Source of the DNA: Phymatolithon calcareum
Lineage: Eukaryota; Rhodophyta; Florideophyceae; Hapalidiales
DNA length: 64,000 bases
Direction of reading: 5' to 3'
Assembly: GCA_977006965.1 (NCBI GenBank)
Contig: OZ345359.1
Coordinates: 2,976,001-3,040,000, forward strand
Part shown: positions 41,280 through 51,400 of the stretch, piece by piece
How positions within the stretch are numbered: the stretch's first letter is position 1
Layout: each line of letters starts with the position of its first letter
The notes under the pieces: model-generated
Told to the model about the DNA's origin: nothing
What the model saw: only the letters and a program-made list of their open reading frames with translations
Databases searched by the model: none
Program-made: the position numbers and the translations under genes

Positions 41280-41530
41280 AATAAATGCTTTTGTATACCG
41301 TGATATATATAGAGGAATATTTCTATTCGGTACCCAATATATGCAGATCACCACTGTCGTGCATACCAGCGCGAGCTCGTTACTGAAAAAACAACAGGGC
41401 AGCAGCTGAGCCGCGAAAAAAGTACTGCGTTTACATTAACGTAGCAGCTTCACAAGACAAGCGAGCAGCCCGACATCCCTTCACAACAAGAACAGAAAAT
41501 CTGCGACCCATACCCCCCAGATCATCAGCC
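41280..41530. repeat. Dispersed repeat R2 (LTR-like), copy 2
   Basis: Matches 5180-5400 and 5577-5600, with an internal deletion relative to that copy. The sequence downstream (ORF 41531-41737) is unrelated to the first copy. Confidence 0.5.
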
Positions 41531-41935
41531 TTGCTTAGAGTTACCATGTTTCTTCTACTCAAAACGGCATCGCAACATATCCACATTCTTGTACAAGACC
41601 TTTATTCATTTTGTGGTGTCTTGAGCCTTGCCACTTCTTCTATGTTTTTGCATGTACTCATGCTCAGTGTTTATGGCGAAAAGGAAAGAAGATCACTTAA
41701 CATTGAGAATTTTGCGTGTAGCGTGTATGTGTTTTAGTTACTGTATTAAAGCCGGATAAGAACTTTTTTAAAATATTTTGTGGTACACTATCGAAAAATC
41801 GATATGCAGGACTTTGTTCTCTTTGATGGACACGTAGAGGTGACAGCAAAAGGCTCTTTCTAGTGCTCTAAAAGCTGGAGCGGGCAAGGAAAGCACAATT
41901 GAACTAGCTGCCCTTGCAAAGGAAATAACGAAAGC

Positions 41936-42420
41936 TTGTGCTCGTCTTGTCTCTGTCTTGAGTTGAGTAGTCGTCTTCAGTGCGACCTGCGTGAGTCTCA
42001 GCCCTGCACCAGTGTTCCACCGAAAAGAAATAAATCCGTACCACTCAAAATGCTTTCTCTATTTCACGTTCAGGGCCATAGGCTCCAGCTGAAATGCCAG
42101 CAGCTGTTCAGTTCCTTAAGGTCCATTTCCCAGTGGACTTCAATGCTGTGTCGGAGGATTTTGAATATATACAACGGCGAATGAATTCATTTGAACAAAA
42201 CTGCAGCAATAGGTGTGGCTTGAAGTCTGCCACAATGCTGGTTATGAGCGTATGGGGTAAGAGAGATTATAGACGAGCTACTTGGTGGAGGAGATGACTG
42301 GACCGATGAGACGTTTTGACACTGGCTTGTCAGAAAAAGAGTAAGAAAGCCGTGCGGAACTCTGAAAGCTTTTATGTAGGTTTTGAAGAGAATGTGCCTC
42401 GTTCTACAGAATATCAGTTT
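41936..42420 (+). pseudogene. Helicase element relic, Cys/His C-terminal part (copy H)
   Basis: Plus-strand frames read FHVQGHRLQLKCQQLFSS, then LCRRILNIYNGE, SATMLVMSVWGKRD and, further on, WLVRKRVRKPCGTLKAF. These match the 46509-46900 minus-strand region of copy A (FLYLYNGVRIHF, SETMLVMSVWGKSN, WLVRDRIEKPCGILKSF). Opposite in orientation to copy A, with several shifts. Confidence 0.6.
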
Positions 42421-42699
42421 GCATGTTGTCTTTAGGTTCCGAGTACACTTCTTCTAAGAAAAAAGTTCTGCATTGCAATCACAGTCCAAAGTACTGGGAA
42501 AACATTAATTTACTCTACAGCGGAACTGTGTTCAAGGTCTCTCTCATGCATCTAATTCTATTGGGTCTGTCTCTTAAATGATGAAGTCCTTGAACGTTGT
42601 TCGTCGTGATTATCGAAATTTTTACGAAACAACCTTCTTCGAGACTATCTAGACTTGGCATATATCTTTTCAACTCTGCTTCTTTGAGACCCTGCTTGT

Positions 42700-43140
42700 A
42701 TCCTCTTGTGTTAGTGCATCTACACTTGTTCTTTTCTCAAGCATCGCCAGAGATCTAACAACGAGGTAAAGAAATTGCAGGCTTCCGAGAAAAAATTTTT
42801 ACAGCTACTCCCACCACAGCTATGTGTAATTGCGGAGACATTCCTGACACCTTCCTGGGTGCCGACCATCAACGGTACTGAAAAAAATGGCCTTATGTGG
42901 ACAAAGGCGTACCGCAGGGGTCTCTTCTAAGTCCAAAATCTTCATAAATCATTTTTCAAAACTTATGGAAGAAGTTCGACGAGATTAAGTCGACATTCCT
43001 TCCATCCTCTTCCAGATGACCTAATTCTCCTAGGGACATCACCTCCCGCTCTACAGGCATTGCTACACAACAAATCGTTGACACCCAGCTCATTTGCTCA
43101 GAGAATTCATCCATGACGATGTTGTAGAGGCTTAGATGAG
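42700..43140 (+). pseudogene. LINE reverse transcriptase relic, plus strand
   Basis: The plus strand at about 42900 reads DKGVPQGSLLSPKIFINHF, the RT motif seen as DRGVPQGSPLSPCLYNIFM in the intact LINEs. Upstream text (LCVIAETFLTPSWVPTIN) fits LLKPSWVTSAG at the right distance. The next RT motif (x-DD) is not intact. Adjacent to an opposite-strand LINE relic. Confidence 0.55.
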
Positions 43141-44070
43141 AGGAAACCTTTGTGGTACCTCTCTATGCACTACAAACCAGTTTCTGTCCGCAGCACCACA
43201 TTTGGCAACCGAGGATGGTGTGAGGGGCGCCTCGGCCATTGCGCAGATGTCCTAGGGTAGTACTTGTCTCATTCTGTTTACCAAGTGTGCTCTCGGAGTT
43301 GTGTCGTAGGCAGCCTTAGAGGCCAATACTGCTACTCACCTCTGATCCTCTTTTATTAGCTTAGTAGCTCCAAAAATAGCCACTTCAGTTCTCTTTCCCA
43401 TTTGGAACCCAAGCTGATAGTTGTGGTTTGAGTATACAGTGGGCAGCATCATGTCTATTGCTGTTTCAGAAATTTTCCTCAGTGGCTCAGCAGAGAAATC
43501 GGACGTACGTATCCGTGGTCTTTGTGAGTCCCATTCATTTTTAATTGGACGTGGAGTGTATTATACCAGTGCAGAGACGTGTCCTCACACCTCCCAGAGG
43601 CCTCCCAAAAGGCTGTAAACACTTCAGCTTTAAGTGATATTTCGAATTTAAGCATTTCAGTCTTCATCTTTTTAAAGCCAGTTGCCTTTCTTTTGAGAGT
43701 TTTTCGGATAGCCGTTGCAATTCTTCTCCTCATGCCCTCAAGGAAGTAGAGTTGCGGCATGTCTACCAAATGTGCGCGGAGAATTTAGCACAATTCATCG
43801 GGCTTTCTGTCATCTTGTTCCATCATTCTCCTTGAGCTCGGGGATATATTCTTGATGCTGCTCTTTCCTCCTCTTATTCAAGAAGGCTCGAATTTGATAA
43901 CTACACTCTTGAAAACGACCCCAGTCTTCCGATGAGTGAGATGATCGGGCTTTCCGGTAGAGGTCCTTCGCTTCAGTGCCATTTTGTCGAGCTACGAACT
44001 TTAAAATGACTTGTAGCGTACTAACATGTGATCTCTGGCTCTCCAAAGCATGTGCACAGAAAACCACGCT
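43141..44070 (-). pseudogene. LINE ORF2 relic, minus strand
   Basis: Minus-strand frames at 43810-44067 (KDLYRKARSS, IRAFLNKRRKEQHQEYIPEL) and 43479-43769 (RIATAIRKTLKRKATGFKKM, EVFTAFWEASGRC, GYVRPISLLSH) follow the order of linker and RT start in the intact LINE. The remains to 43260 are frame-shifted. Close to the relic at 3.25-3.9 kb, so both come from the same older lineage. Confidence 0.6.
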
Positions 44071-44159
44071 ATATAGAGAGGTCAGATTTCAAAGATTCAA
44101 AGTGCTTTCAGGCCTAGACACTCTGAGCGGATGTAGACTCTACGGGCTTTCTTGCAAAG

Positions 44160-44400
44160 GACTTTCGAAGGGCAATATTGCAGAGACCAATGAACAATTG
44201 AGAAAAGGATTAACACAAGCGGACGAAGGCATAGTTACAAAGAGGAGGAGTTTTAAAGAAACATTCAAAGTATGAACATTGCCGAAGGGTGTTGCTCTGT
44301 AAAAATTTTGAGAAGCGAGACGAACAACTTTCCAGGAGTGGTGGTTATAAAAGACAGACCAAGTGGCATGACATGCCTAAGAGTGATATTGTCTTCGGCC
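44160..44400 (+). pseudogene. LINE C-terminal relic at the 3' edge of helicase copy A
   Basis: The plus strand reads EQLRKGLTQADEGIVTKRRS and, after shifts, VKILRSETNNFPGVVVIKDR. This matches DLRQALQKAQAGSVTKKTRR and MKIPIEGKLPGILYIGERTT of subfamily B ORF2. The distal part (TCTGTAAAAATTT, CGAGACGAAC, TTTCCAGGAGT) also occurs at 5725-5770, so the LINE piece sits in the 3' flank of both helicase copies. Confidence 0.5.
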
Positions 44401-44438
44401 AGTACTTTGGAATGTGACTTGTACGCAGACCTTTAATC

Positions 44439-44450
44439 TTGGAACGAGTG
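44439..44450. repeat. Target site duplication of the LINE at 44451, left copy
   Basis: TTGGAACGAGTG, repeated exactly at 46464-46475. The uninterrupted site is seen in copy B at about 5810-5821. Confidence 0.9.
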
Positions 44451-46463
44451 GGATATTTGATGATTTTATTTTTGAGAGCTCCCAAAGCCTCACCTTGGAG
44501 TAACGGGGCAGCTCTTGCATAATCTCTACGCTATAGTCATCTGGCTGCTCAAAACGTTCTTGATTCGTAATTCTCTCCCAACAAGAGCTCCTGTAAGTCT
44601 CTTGCACTCAAACTCAATTTCTGTACTCATCTTCGATGACGCTAGAGTACGTTGTAAGTCGACTAGTTCGACCACCGCGGTAATCCCACAGTACGAACCC
44701 AACACTGATTTCCTCCAAAGGGGTGCTCGGTTGAATGTCAACCTTAGGCACCTTAAACGTGTTGTTCTTTCTCCTATGTAAAGGATCCCTGGTAGCTTGC
44801 CTTCAATAGGAATCTTCATTGACCTGCCTTCTTCTTCCTTTTCCCATACCTTAATTGTTTCTTCTCTCCTCGTCTTCTTCGTGACAGATCCCGCCTGGGC
44901 TTTCTGAAGGGCTTGTCGCAAGTCTTCATACATCTTGAGATATTCAATATCCTTCATTGCTTCCTTTACGTCCTCATCTCTTCCAACGTACTCTTCTGTT
45001 TCTTCAAGGCGCTTTTTGTGCCTTACCAGGCTTAATGCAAACCTTTCTGCTTGATGACGTCTCCTCATCTTTGGTGGTCCCAGTCGGCACAGAACTCGCA
45101 TTCGGTCCCGGCGGTGTTCGGCATACTTTCCGAAAACATTTTTGTAGAACAAGCCCTCTGCCGACTCGATTGCGGAGAGCAATCGATTTGTCATTGGAGT
45201 AACGTGTAACGCATACTCCCATTTCGGGATAATTAGCGACTTAAAGATCCTGATGCATGTCTCCGGTTTGAATCCTCGAACATTCACTCCAAGCTCCCGC
45301 AGCTTATGTATGCATCCTGCAGCATTTCGAACTCTTGCTATGGCCGTGTCATCCGTAACACCCTTGTTATTCATGCTTACCCCAAGATACGAGAGTCTCC
45401 AGGCTTGATATAGTTCTCGTCCTGCCAAGTAAAACGTGTGCTTCTGAAGTCCTTTGTACTTAAGAACTTCGCTTTTTCCTGGTTTTGTGTTCCATTTCAT
45501 GCCATTTTCGCTCGCCCAACTGGTCGCTATATCAAGAAGTTTCTGCATTCCTCGTCCTGTCTTCGCTTGAAGCTGGACATCATCTGTGAACAATTGCACA
45601 GGACTTTCTGAAACGTTCCTGTCTGTCTTGGAGACGGCTTCTGCGAATGTGTCCATGAATATATTGTATAGGCATGGACTAAGAGGGGAACCTTGAGGTA
45701 CTCCTCGGTCGATGATACACCACGTTTCTGTCTCGTCTCCAGCTGATGTGACCCACGATGGTTTTAACAGGTACGCAACCATCCTTGCTATCTCTTGGGG
45801 AAGTTTCTCCTTCAGCCTCTTCATGAGGATATCCCTGGGCACACTATCGTATGCTGCGGATAGGTCAAGAACTGCCATGAACGGATGGCCCTTTTTCATT
45901 GAACTTTTTGCGCGGAGTATAGCGAGATAAGTGCTTCTGTCTTTCCGAAAACCCAGCTGAACCTTATTGAAGCGATAGTTCTCGCGTATGTATGCATCTA
46001 GAGCTGAGTCGATGATTTTCCTGGCTTGACTTAAAAGAGATATGGGCCTGTAGTTTGCTGCTACATGAGCTGGGCCTTTCTTGTATAAGGGAATAAGAGT
46101 TGCTTGGCGCCATGCCCGAGGAAGACATTTGAGTCTCCCGCATGTTTCCCATAATGCTAGCATTATTTCGAGCCCCGCTTCTTTGTTCGCGTGCAACATT
46201 TCGACCGCAATTCCGTCTGGACCTACCGCCTTCCCCTTCGGTGCTCTGTTGAATGCTCTTGCGATGTGCCGCTTCATTGCCCTATTGAGTGCAAACGTAC
46301 GCAACGGCATATTCCAGTCTTCTTCCGCCTTACAAACACTTGAGATGTATGCTGAGAATTTGCTTGGGTGCACAGGAGCCCCGAGAGCTTTGTTTGTTCC
46401 TTTCCTCCGTGCTTTTGATTTCATGATCTTGCTTGTGGTGTTCGCCGCCTCGCTCGGCCCCAT
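44451..46463 (-). mobile_element. 5'-truncated LINE, subfamily B
   Basis: A 2.0-kb minus-strand insertion in helicase copy A, flanked by TTGGAACGAGTG. It starts within ORF2 at the RT N-terminus and ends with GAGGCTTTGGGAGCTCTCAA and then AAATAAAATCATCAAAT. The ORF2 part is fully open. Protein similarity to subfamily A is high throughout, but the 3' tail differs, so the two are separate subfamilies with their own tails. Confidence 0.92.
44526..46463 (-). CDS. LINE ORF2, reverse transcriptase part (5'-truncated but open)
   Basis: 645 codons without a stop, from MGPSEAANTTSK to the natural end. It includes GKAVGPDGIAVEML, KDRSTYLAILRA, AVLDLSAAYDSVPRDI, DRGVPQGSPLSPCLYNIFMD and PVQLFTDDVQLQA. 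The Ala before the catalytic DD is Thr here (FTDD against FADD), which may weaken activity. The C-terminal 200 residues are Lys/Glu/Arg-rich. The endonuclease and ORF1 are missing because of 5' truncation, and no promoter is left, so expression is doubtful. The initiating Met is simply the first in-frame ATG after truncation. Confidence 0.9.
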   Translation of the reverse strand: MGPSEAANTTSKIMKSKARRKGTNKALGAPVHPSKFSAYISSVCKAEEDWNMPLRTFALNRAMKRHIARAFNRAPKGKAVGPDGIAVEMLHANKEAGLEIMLALWETCGRLKCLPRAWRQATLIPLYKKGPAHVAANYRPISLLSQARKIIDSALDAYIRENYRFNKVQLGFRKDRSTYLAILRAKSSMKKGHPFMAVLDLSAAYDSVPRDILMKRLKEKLPQEIARMVAYLLKPSWVTSAGDETETWCIIDRGVPQGSPLSPCLYNIFMDTFAEAVSKTDRNVSESPVQLFTDDVQLQAKTGRGMQKLLDIATSWASENGMKWNTKPGKSEVLKYKGLQKHTFYLAGRELYQAWRLSYLGVSMNNKGVTDDTAIARVRNAAGCIHKLRELGVNVRGFKPETCIRIFKSLIIPKWEYALHVTPMTNRLLSAIESAEGLFYKNVFGKYAEHRRDRMRVLCRLGPPKMRRRHQAERFALSLVRHKKRLEETEEYVGRDEDVKEAMKDIEYLKMYEDLRQALQKAQAGSVTKKTRREETIKVWEKEEEGRSMKIPIEGKLPGILYIGERTTRLRCLRLTFNRAPLWRKSVLGSYCGITAVVELVDLQRTLASSKMSTEIEFECKRLTGALVGRELRIKNVLSSQMTIA

Positions 46464-46475
46464 TTGGAACGAGTG
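46464..46475. repeat. Target site duplication of the LINE at 44451, right copy
   Basis: TTGGAACGAGTG, exact match to 44439-44450. Confidence 0.9.
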
Positions 46476-46508
46476 TACCAGGTGAACGACGATGACATGT
46501 AAATTGAT

Positions 46509-47243
46509 TTACTGTAGAAAGAGGCCCATTTCTTTCAAAACCCACCAAAAAGATTTCAGAATTCCACAGGGTTTTTCAATTCTGTCTCTGACAAGCCAGT
46601 CTCCGAGCTTCTCATCGGCCCAGCCATCTCCTCTACCAAGTAGCTCTTCTGTAATCCTTTCTCGTAGGGCTTCATTACTCTTGCCCCATACACTCATAAC
46701 GAGCATTGTCTCGGAATTGAAGACACAGCTCTTGCTGTAGTTATTGTTAAAATGAATGCGTACCCCGTTGTACAAATACAAAAAGCACCCGAAACAGCAA
46801 CGAAATCCGCGGGGAGATGGACCTTGAAGCACTGGGCAGCTGCTGGCAGTGTGTCTGGAGCCTATGCCCGTGAAGGTCAAGCAGCGAAAGCATTTTGAGT
46901 GATTCGGCTTCTTCTCACAAGCTTTGAATTTGATGCAATTGTCAGAACTGTGCTCGTAACTCCTCAGCTGAAACTGTTTCTTGTCCAACCAGTCCTGAAG
47001 AATGCAGAGGGAGCAGAGTCCGCGAAGCGCTTCACAATTTGCCCGTAAGAAAATTAAATCTTGTGATGTCTGGTCTCTGTCCACATCAGCAATCATGTAT
47101 CTAGTCTCCCGTAATTGATCGTTCTCGGTGTATGAACTCAGCTTCTCGTATGGAACGGATTCTGATACTTCTATACTTCTCTTGGATGGAACATGTGTCC
47201 TGGGCGAAGATTCGCACACGTCGCACTGAGAGCAGTTATCCAA
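46509..47243 (-). pseudogene. Helicase element copy A, Cys/His-rich C-terminal region
   Basis: An open frame of 244 codons. It has NCSQCDVCESSPRTHVPSKR, LCSLCILQDW, FKACEKKPNHSKCFRCLTF with RHTASSC (zinc-knuckle-like CxxC...HxxxxxC), then MLVMSVWGKSNEALRERITE and WLVRDRIEKPCGILKSF. The Cys/His groups could bind zinc and nucleic acid. RecQ-family repeat helicases often carry such tails. It follows the helicase core after a frame change near 47240, and ends close to the LINE target site. Confidence 0.6.
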
Positions 47244-47581
47244 CTGAGAGCAGAGAGGAGCAGTGCTTGCGTCATTAAGAAAATTCTAAATCCGCTGACG
47301 TCGACATGAACTTGTGTCTCGAGCCCAGGCCTCAAATGAGCCTGTGCCTTCTCCTTCAACGTAACTCTCGCCCATGTTTGCATTTCGAAGGTGCTGCCCA
47401 TTAAAATGAACAACAATTCTTGCGTCACGTCCATCACTTCCTGCTCTTCCAGCGGCTTGCCAGAACCTAACGTGCGAACGACAGCATACAGCAAAAATCA
47501 CAGCTCGAACGTCTTTTGCATCATTCCAGTCAGAAATTTCTCATTAGCAAGTATGACTACTGTCGATCTTGTATGTTGACG

Positions 47582-48841
47582 TCACTTTTGCACACATCCT
47601 TGCAGCTCCATGTCCTCCATTTTGACATGGCATTTTAAATTGCATATGTTTTCGGTCAAGCATATAGACTGCAGTGAGTCCTCAATAGCGTTTGCGTGGT
47701 TAGTGGTCAGACACGCAACAAGAATCTTTCCAGTCGTAGAGTTGAGAGCGCGATGGATCTCCTCAACTGATTTCAGAACACTACTCATCATGACACTAGT
47801 AGAACTAGTTGCCAGAATGTTCACTTGTAACTTGAGATTGTGCCGGGAGCAGTCTCCACGAATGACGATTAAACAATCCCTGGATACATTGAATCCCTCG
47901 GCTATGCGATGTAGAAGACGGTTTGGAGCAGTAGGTCACAGGCAATTAGCGCTTCAGTACGTCTGCGGAAGATTTCCGCAGGTGTCGAAAACAAGCATGG
48001 TGGAAAAATTTAGAAACCGAGTCCGACAGCATATGGCAACGCTGGAAAGCAATCTGTCAGGATACGACTTGAAAGAAGACAAAAGACCGGATACCGAGAA
48101 AGCACGTAACGAGCTTTCGCTATTCAGCAAGACCATCATAGAGTGCATAGAAAATGAAGAAGGACTGCTCTGAAATCAAGATACGAGAAGTTAACTAGAT
48201 GTCCCTCAGGACACAAAGCCAAATAGCGGGAACACCAGCAGCGAATCCACAAGAACACCACATGGTAGGTAGGACGATCCAGGTTCCAAACTTTCCCCAC
48301 CGCCTATGGAAGGCGTTAGGTTTCAACGGTCTACACACTGGAAGTTAGCAACTGAGGAAGCCTTGCCCGTATATTCGTAAGACTGTGAGACTTTTAAATA
48401 AACTCCAGCAGTCAGGAAGACAATTGGAACACGGAAATTCCCGTTTCGAATGACTTTGCAGCCTGACATGCAGTTTCTGAAACTGTCAGACATTGGGAAC
48501 TCATGAGCTTCATCCACAACGATGCGACGTACTCTGTTCCTAGCGCATGCAAAACTTCTCATTATTTCCGTGACCGCTCGCCCTGGAAGATCTTCTGGAG
48601 AGACAAGAATTATACCTCTGCTCTCCCCGAATTGGTTTTGTGACACCTCATGTAAGCTTAGAGTCTGAACTCGTACCGACTCGAACCGTTTTCTGCATTC
48701 TTGACGAAGCTCCTTCACTGGTGAGATCCATACCGTTATCATCCTCGCAAACAATATGGGACTCAGAGCGACGGCTGTTTTTCTTGAACCAGTCCCGAGA
48801 ATTATCGCGAGATCCTTGGTCTCTCGATAGAAAGCATTCAT
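47582..48841 (-). pseudogene. Helicase element copy A, RecQ-like core (split by element E1)
   Basis: 48841-48400 reads IILGTGSRKTAVALSPILF (Walker A, degraded), ISPVKELRQECRKRFESVRV, RRIVVDEAHEFPMSDSFRNC (DEAH box) and FRVPIVFLTA. Motif III is then cut by the 474-bp E1 insertion. The sense resumes at about 47932 with PNRLLHRIAEGF, ILATSSTSVMMSSVLKSV and KILVACLTTNHANAIEDSL. A later frame (47171-47494) covers the region after it. Superfamily 2 helicase is firm from the motif set; RecQ-type rests on the overall layout. Confidence 0.72.
47933..48406 (+). mobile_element. Element E1, 5'-truncated copy inside the helicase core
   Basis: It interrupts copy A between FLTA and PNRLLHRI. The empty site is seen in copies B and C (GGTTTGGAGCTGTAGCAGTC). 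A 6-bp repeat AGCAGT flanks it (47927-47932, 48407-48412). Plus-strand ORF to 48173 carries the E1 protein segment (RQLALQYVCGRFPQVSKTSM). The 3' end is CTTTTAAATAAACT, as in the 10.83-11.85 kb copy. Confidence 0.6.
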
Positions 48842-49140
48842 ACCTAGTTCCTACTTATGGCTTCGAAATTTAGCGTTCGGCAGAGAGCAAGCCTTTTGCA
48901 GCGCTTGAGCTGCATTAAACGTCGGATCGCTGACCAATTTTATCGTCCAGATCCATGGCAGCTATTTGAGCTTACTCTCCGGTCTCGAAAAGATCCCTTG
49001 ATGCTGTCGCCACAGCGGGGACTTGAGCATGAGCAAGCGACATTGTCCCGATCTCCCCAAGCATTTTGATTGCTTCAAAGTATCCGATGGCTTGTACGGC
49101 ACGACGAAGATACTCTTTGGCTTCTCCATCCTTACTAGTT

Positions 49141-50704
49141 TCATTGATGGTGTTCATAATTCAGCCCTGTTGGCAGGGTTCGACTCGCACTTATGGATGA
49201 AATGACGGCTTCCGTGTTCTTTTGTACGGCAGTGGCAAGCTCTTTAAAAGCTATTGTCGCCACGCTATTTCGAGCATCACCTTGTACTCCCAAAGTCGGC
49301 AATGAGGGCTTTCGAACTCTCAGGTCAACATGCCAGTCGTGGGATGCTTTTTGAAACATACGCATGTCTAGAGCAGTGTTCTTTCCACTCATTCCTTGTA
49401 ACAAATCCTCAACGCCGGCATAAAATGCTTCAACAGCATGTACGAAATGACCACCTTGTAGTATTGCCGCTCCTTGAACGTCTTTCTAGGAAATATTTGA
49501 TGTCTTAGCACCGGCAGCAAGATTCATTACAGCCCGAACAGCAACACTCCCTCTGTATTTCGCGTAAACCCTTTGCCATTGCCTGTAATCACTGAATGAA
49601 AGCGGAAATTCAAACTCTTCTAAAAGCTTAATCATTACGTGCGCAACCTGCCTCGGCAGCATCGTATCAGCTCACAGAAGAGTCCAACGGCTGTTTATCT
49701 TCTCGATGACCACGTTGTCTCCCGATTCTCCTTGAGTGGTTGCCTTCTTCTCGTCTTGCGAGTTACTGAATAAGCAAACAACATGGTGTATGAGCAGCAA
49801 ATACGACTTGACGAGGTATGATGTCTCGGCATCTAAGTGACGAGTTAGGAAACTGACAGCTCCCATTTTAAGCACGCTCATTTTGCTATAGTAGGGTGCC
49901 AAGATGCACTCTGATCGCACAAAGAAAACAGTCCTTCTTCCGCATAGCTTGTTAATAACACTGTTGACGCCAAACTCTGTTCCTCTTCCTGGAGCCCCAC
50001 TAGACATATGCATCGCACAGACGAGGTACTCAGCAACTCTGTCTGCCTTCCTTGTCCAGTTGTGCAACTCAGACTCAGACAAGGACAAGACTCCGGAGCT
50101 TAAAACCCAATCATTACAAAATTGAATAAACTGCTTGTTGCGGGGGTCTGACTTAAAGGAGTATCCCGTTTATTGACGACACCTCCGTGCCAAGACGAAA
50201 TCTTGGTAGATCTTCGAAGAAAAGACTGAACAGAAAATCGTGAATATACTTCGTTGTGTTCAAGTGGCCATTAGATGCTTCCATTACGAGTACGTTCGCG
50301 AAGGCCTTCTGACGACCCGACATGGGAATCGACGGAAAGCAGCTTTCTTCTACGCTCTCCTTATCAAGCAACAATCTGCAGGCCATGAGCAGGAGATTCG
50401 TCGTGTGTTCTAGATACTTTTCCAGTGTGCTTCCAGCAGATTTGTCTTCCAGGAAAGTGAAATGCTTTGTCCTCTCTGTCGATCCTAATGTTGCAATCTC
50501 GAGGTAGGTTCCAGAAAATAGATTACCTATTTTTCCAAGAGACTTGGCCTCATCGTAGTAAGTCCTCAGTGAATCTCGAATTGCGAGAACAGCTGACTGT
50601 GAAAGTCCTGCGGGCAGATCAGTGGAGCCGGCGAGTAGAGCAATCGCGCCTTCTATGTCCATGTTATAGTGTTTCAGACGCTCGTGGGGCTTTGCGAGTA
50701 ACAC
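49141..50704 (-). pseudogene. Helicase element copy A, middle and OrsD-like region
   Basis: Three open pieces. 50704-50153 begins ATG and reads DIEGAIALLAGSTDLPAGLS, LEHTTNLLLMACRLLLDKES and GHLNTTKYIHDFLFSLFF. 50088-49672 reads LSESELHNWTRKADRVAEYL and HLDAETSYLVKSYLLLIHHV. 49404-49141 reads ASRTLPTGLNYE. They are in different frames and each matches copy B. No catalytic motif is visible; together with the C2H2 pair they resemble the OrsD (DUF3505) region found in front of fungal RecQ repeat helicases. Confidence 0.55.
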
Positions 50705-50725
50705 AAACGGACTGTGATGGCGGTG

Positions 50726-51319
50726 TTACTGCGGCGTGTCTGCAATAACTAAGCCATTCGCAGGATCATAGCTCTGTAGCTTCTCTCGTACACCGGAATC
50801 TTCAGTCGAAGCGCGGGATGCTTGAGGCTCGCTCTCGATCGAGACCGGAAAAAAGCATTCTTGTCCCTTCTTTTTTGAGAGTGACTGAGCGCTTACAAAA
50901 GTTGCGTTACTCCAGTAGCTTGCGAAACCGCAAGGTACACTATGCGTTTCTTTCAGATGAGATCTAATGCTCCTCAGGGACTTGAAGAGAGCGGGGCACA
51001 GATGACATCTTCTAGTTTGTTCAACTCTCAAACCGGGTAGATTCGGAAGCGGAGTCAACACGGAAGTCCTGCCTTGGTAGAGCGCAACAGCTACCTCATC
51101 TTCCTGAAATGTACCCCTCACCGAGAGCAGTGCATCATATAGCTTGCGCTGCGCTTCAGCATGAAGCTCGTGCTTGTTCTTTGCATGGCTTTTAAAAGCT
51201 TGTGTAGAGCTCATATAAAACTCAGTTTGGCAAGGTTCGCAAATAAACCCACAGATTTGCGGAGTAGGAAGAATTCTATAGGAGCGGAGAAGCTCAAGAT
51301 CGCTCATTTTGTCTCCCAT
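50726..51319 (-). CDS. C2H2 zinc-finger N-terminus of helicase element copy A
   Basis: An ATG-initiated 197-codon frame. The first finger-like unit is CGFICEPCQTEF ... HAKNKHE (C-x4-C or C-x2-C ... H-x4-H), the second CHLCPALFKSLRSIRSHLKE ending in TH (C-x2-C-x12-H-x4-H). About 50 residues separate them. This pair is the pattern of the OrsD/DUF3505 family. A Ser-rich, weakly conserved tail follows. The frame ends at a TAG and the next piece restarts 22 bp downstream, so either the element has an intron or break there, or this part is made alone. Confidence 0.6.
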   Translation of the reverse strand: MGDKMSDLELLRSYRILPTPQICGFICEPCQTEFYMSSTQAFKSHAKNKHELHAEAQRKLYDALLSVRGTFQEDEVAVALYQGRTSVLTPLPNLPGLRVEQTRRCHLCPALFKSLRSIRSHLKETHSVPCGFASYWSNATFVSAQSLSKKKGQECFFPVSIESEPQASRASTEDSGVREKLQSYDPANGLVIADTPQ

Positions 51320-51400
51320 CGAAGAGAATGGAGTGGCAGAATGGGGAGCAAATCGAGCCTCGAGCGAAAGGTTTTGATCAGTGAGTGAATTCTAAAGTGA

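Larger units (their letters stand above)
44281..51400 (-). mobile_element. OrsD/C2H2 plus RecQ-like helicase element, copy A (best copy)
   Basis: Minus-strand order from 51319: C2H2 pair (51319-50726), OrsD-like region (50704-50153), middle region (50088-49141), helicase core (48841-47582), motif V block and Cys/His C-terminus (47494-46509), with the 3' flank running to about 44281. Two insertions interrupt it: a 5'-truncated LINE (44451-46463, 12-bp TSD) and element E1 (47933-48406). Excluding these, the element is about 4.6 kb. Every segment of more than about 180 codons is separated from the next by a frame change, so it is dead. Copies B to H are fragments of the same family. Confidence 0.75.
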
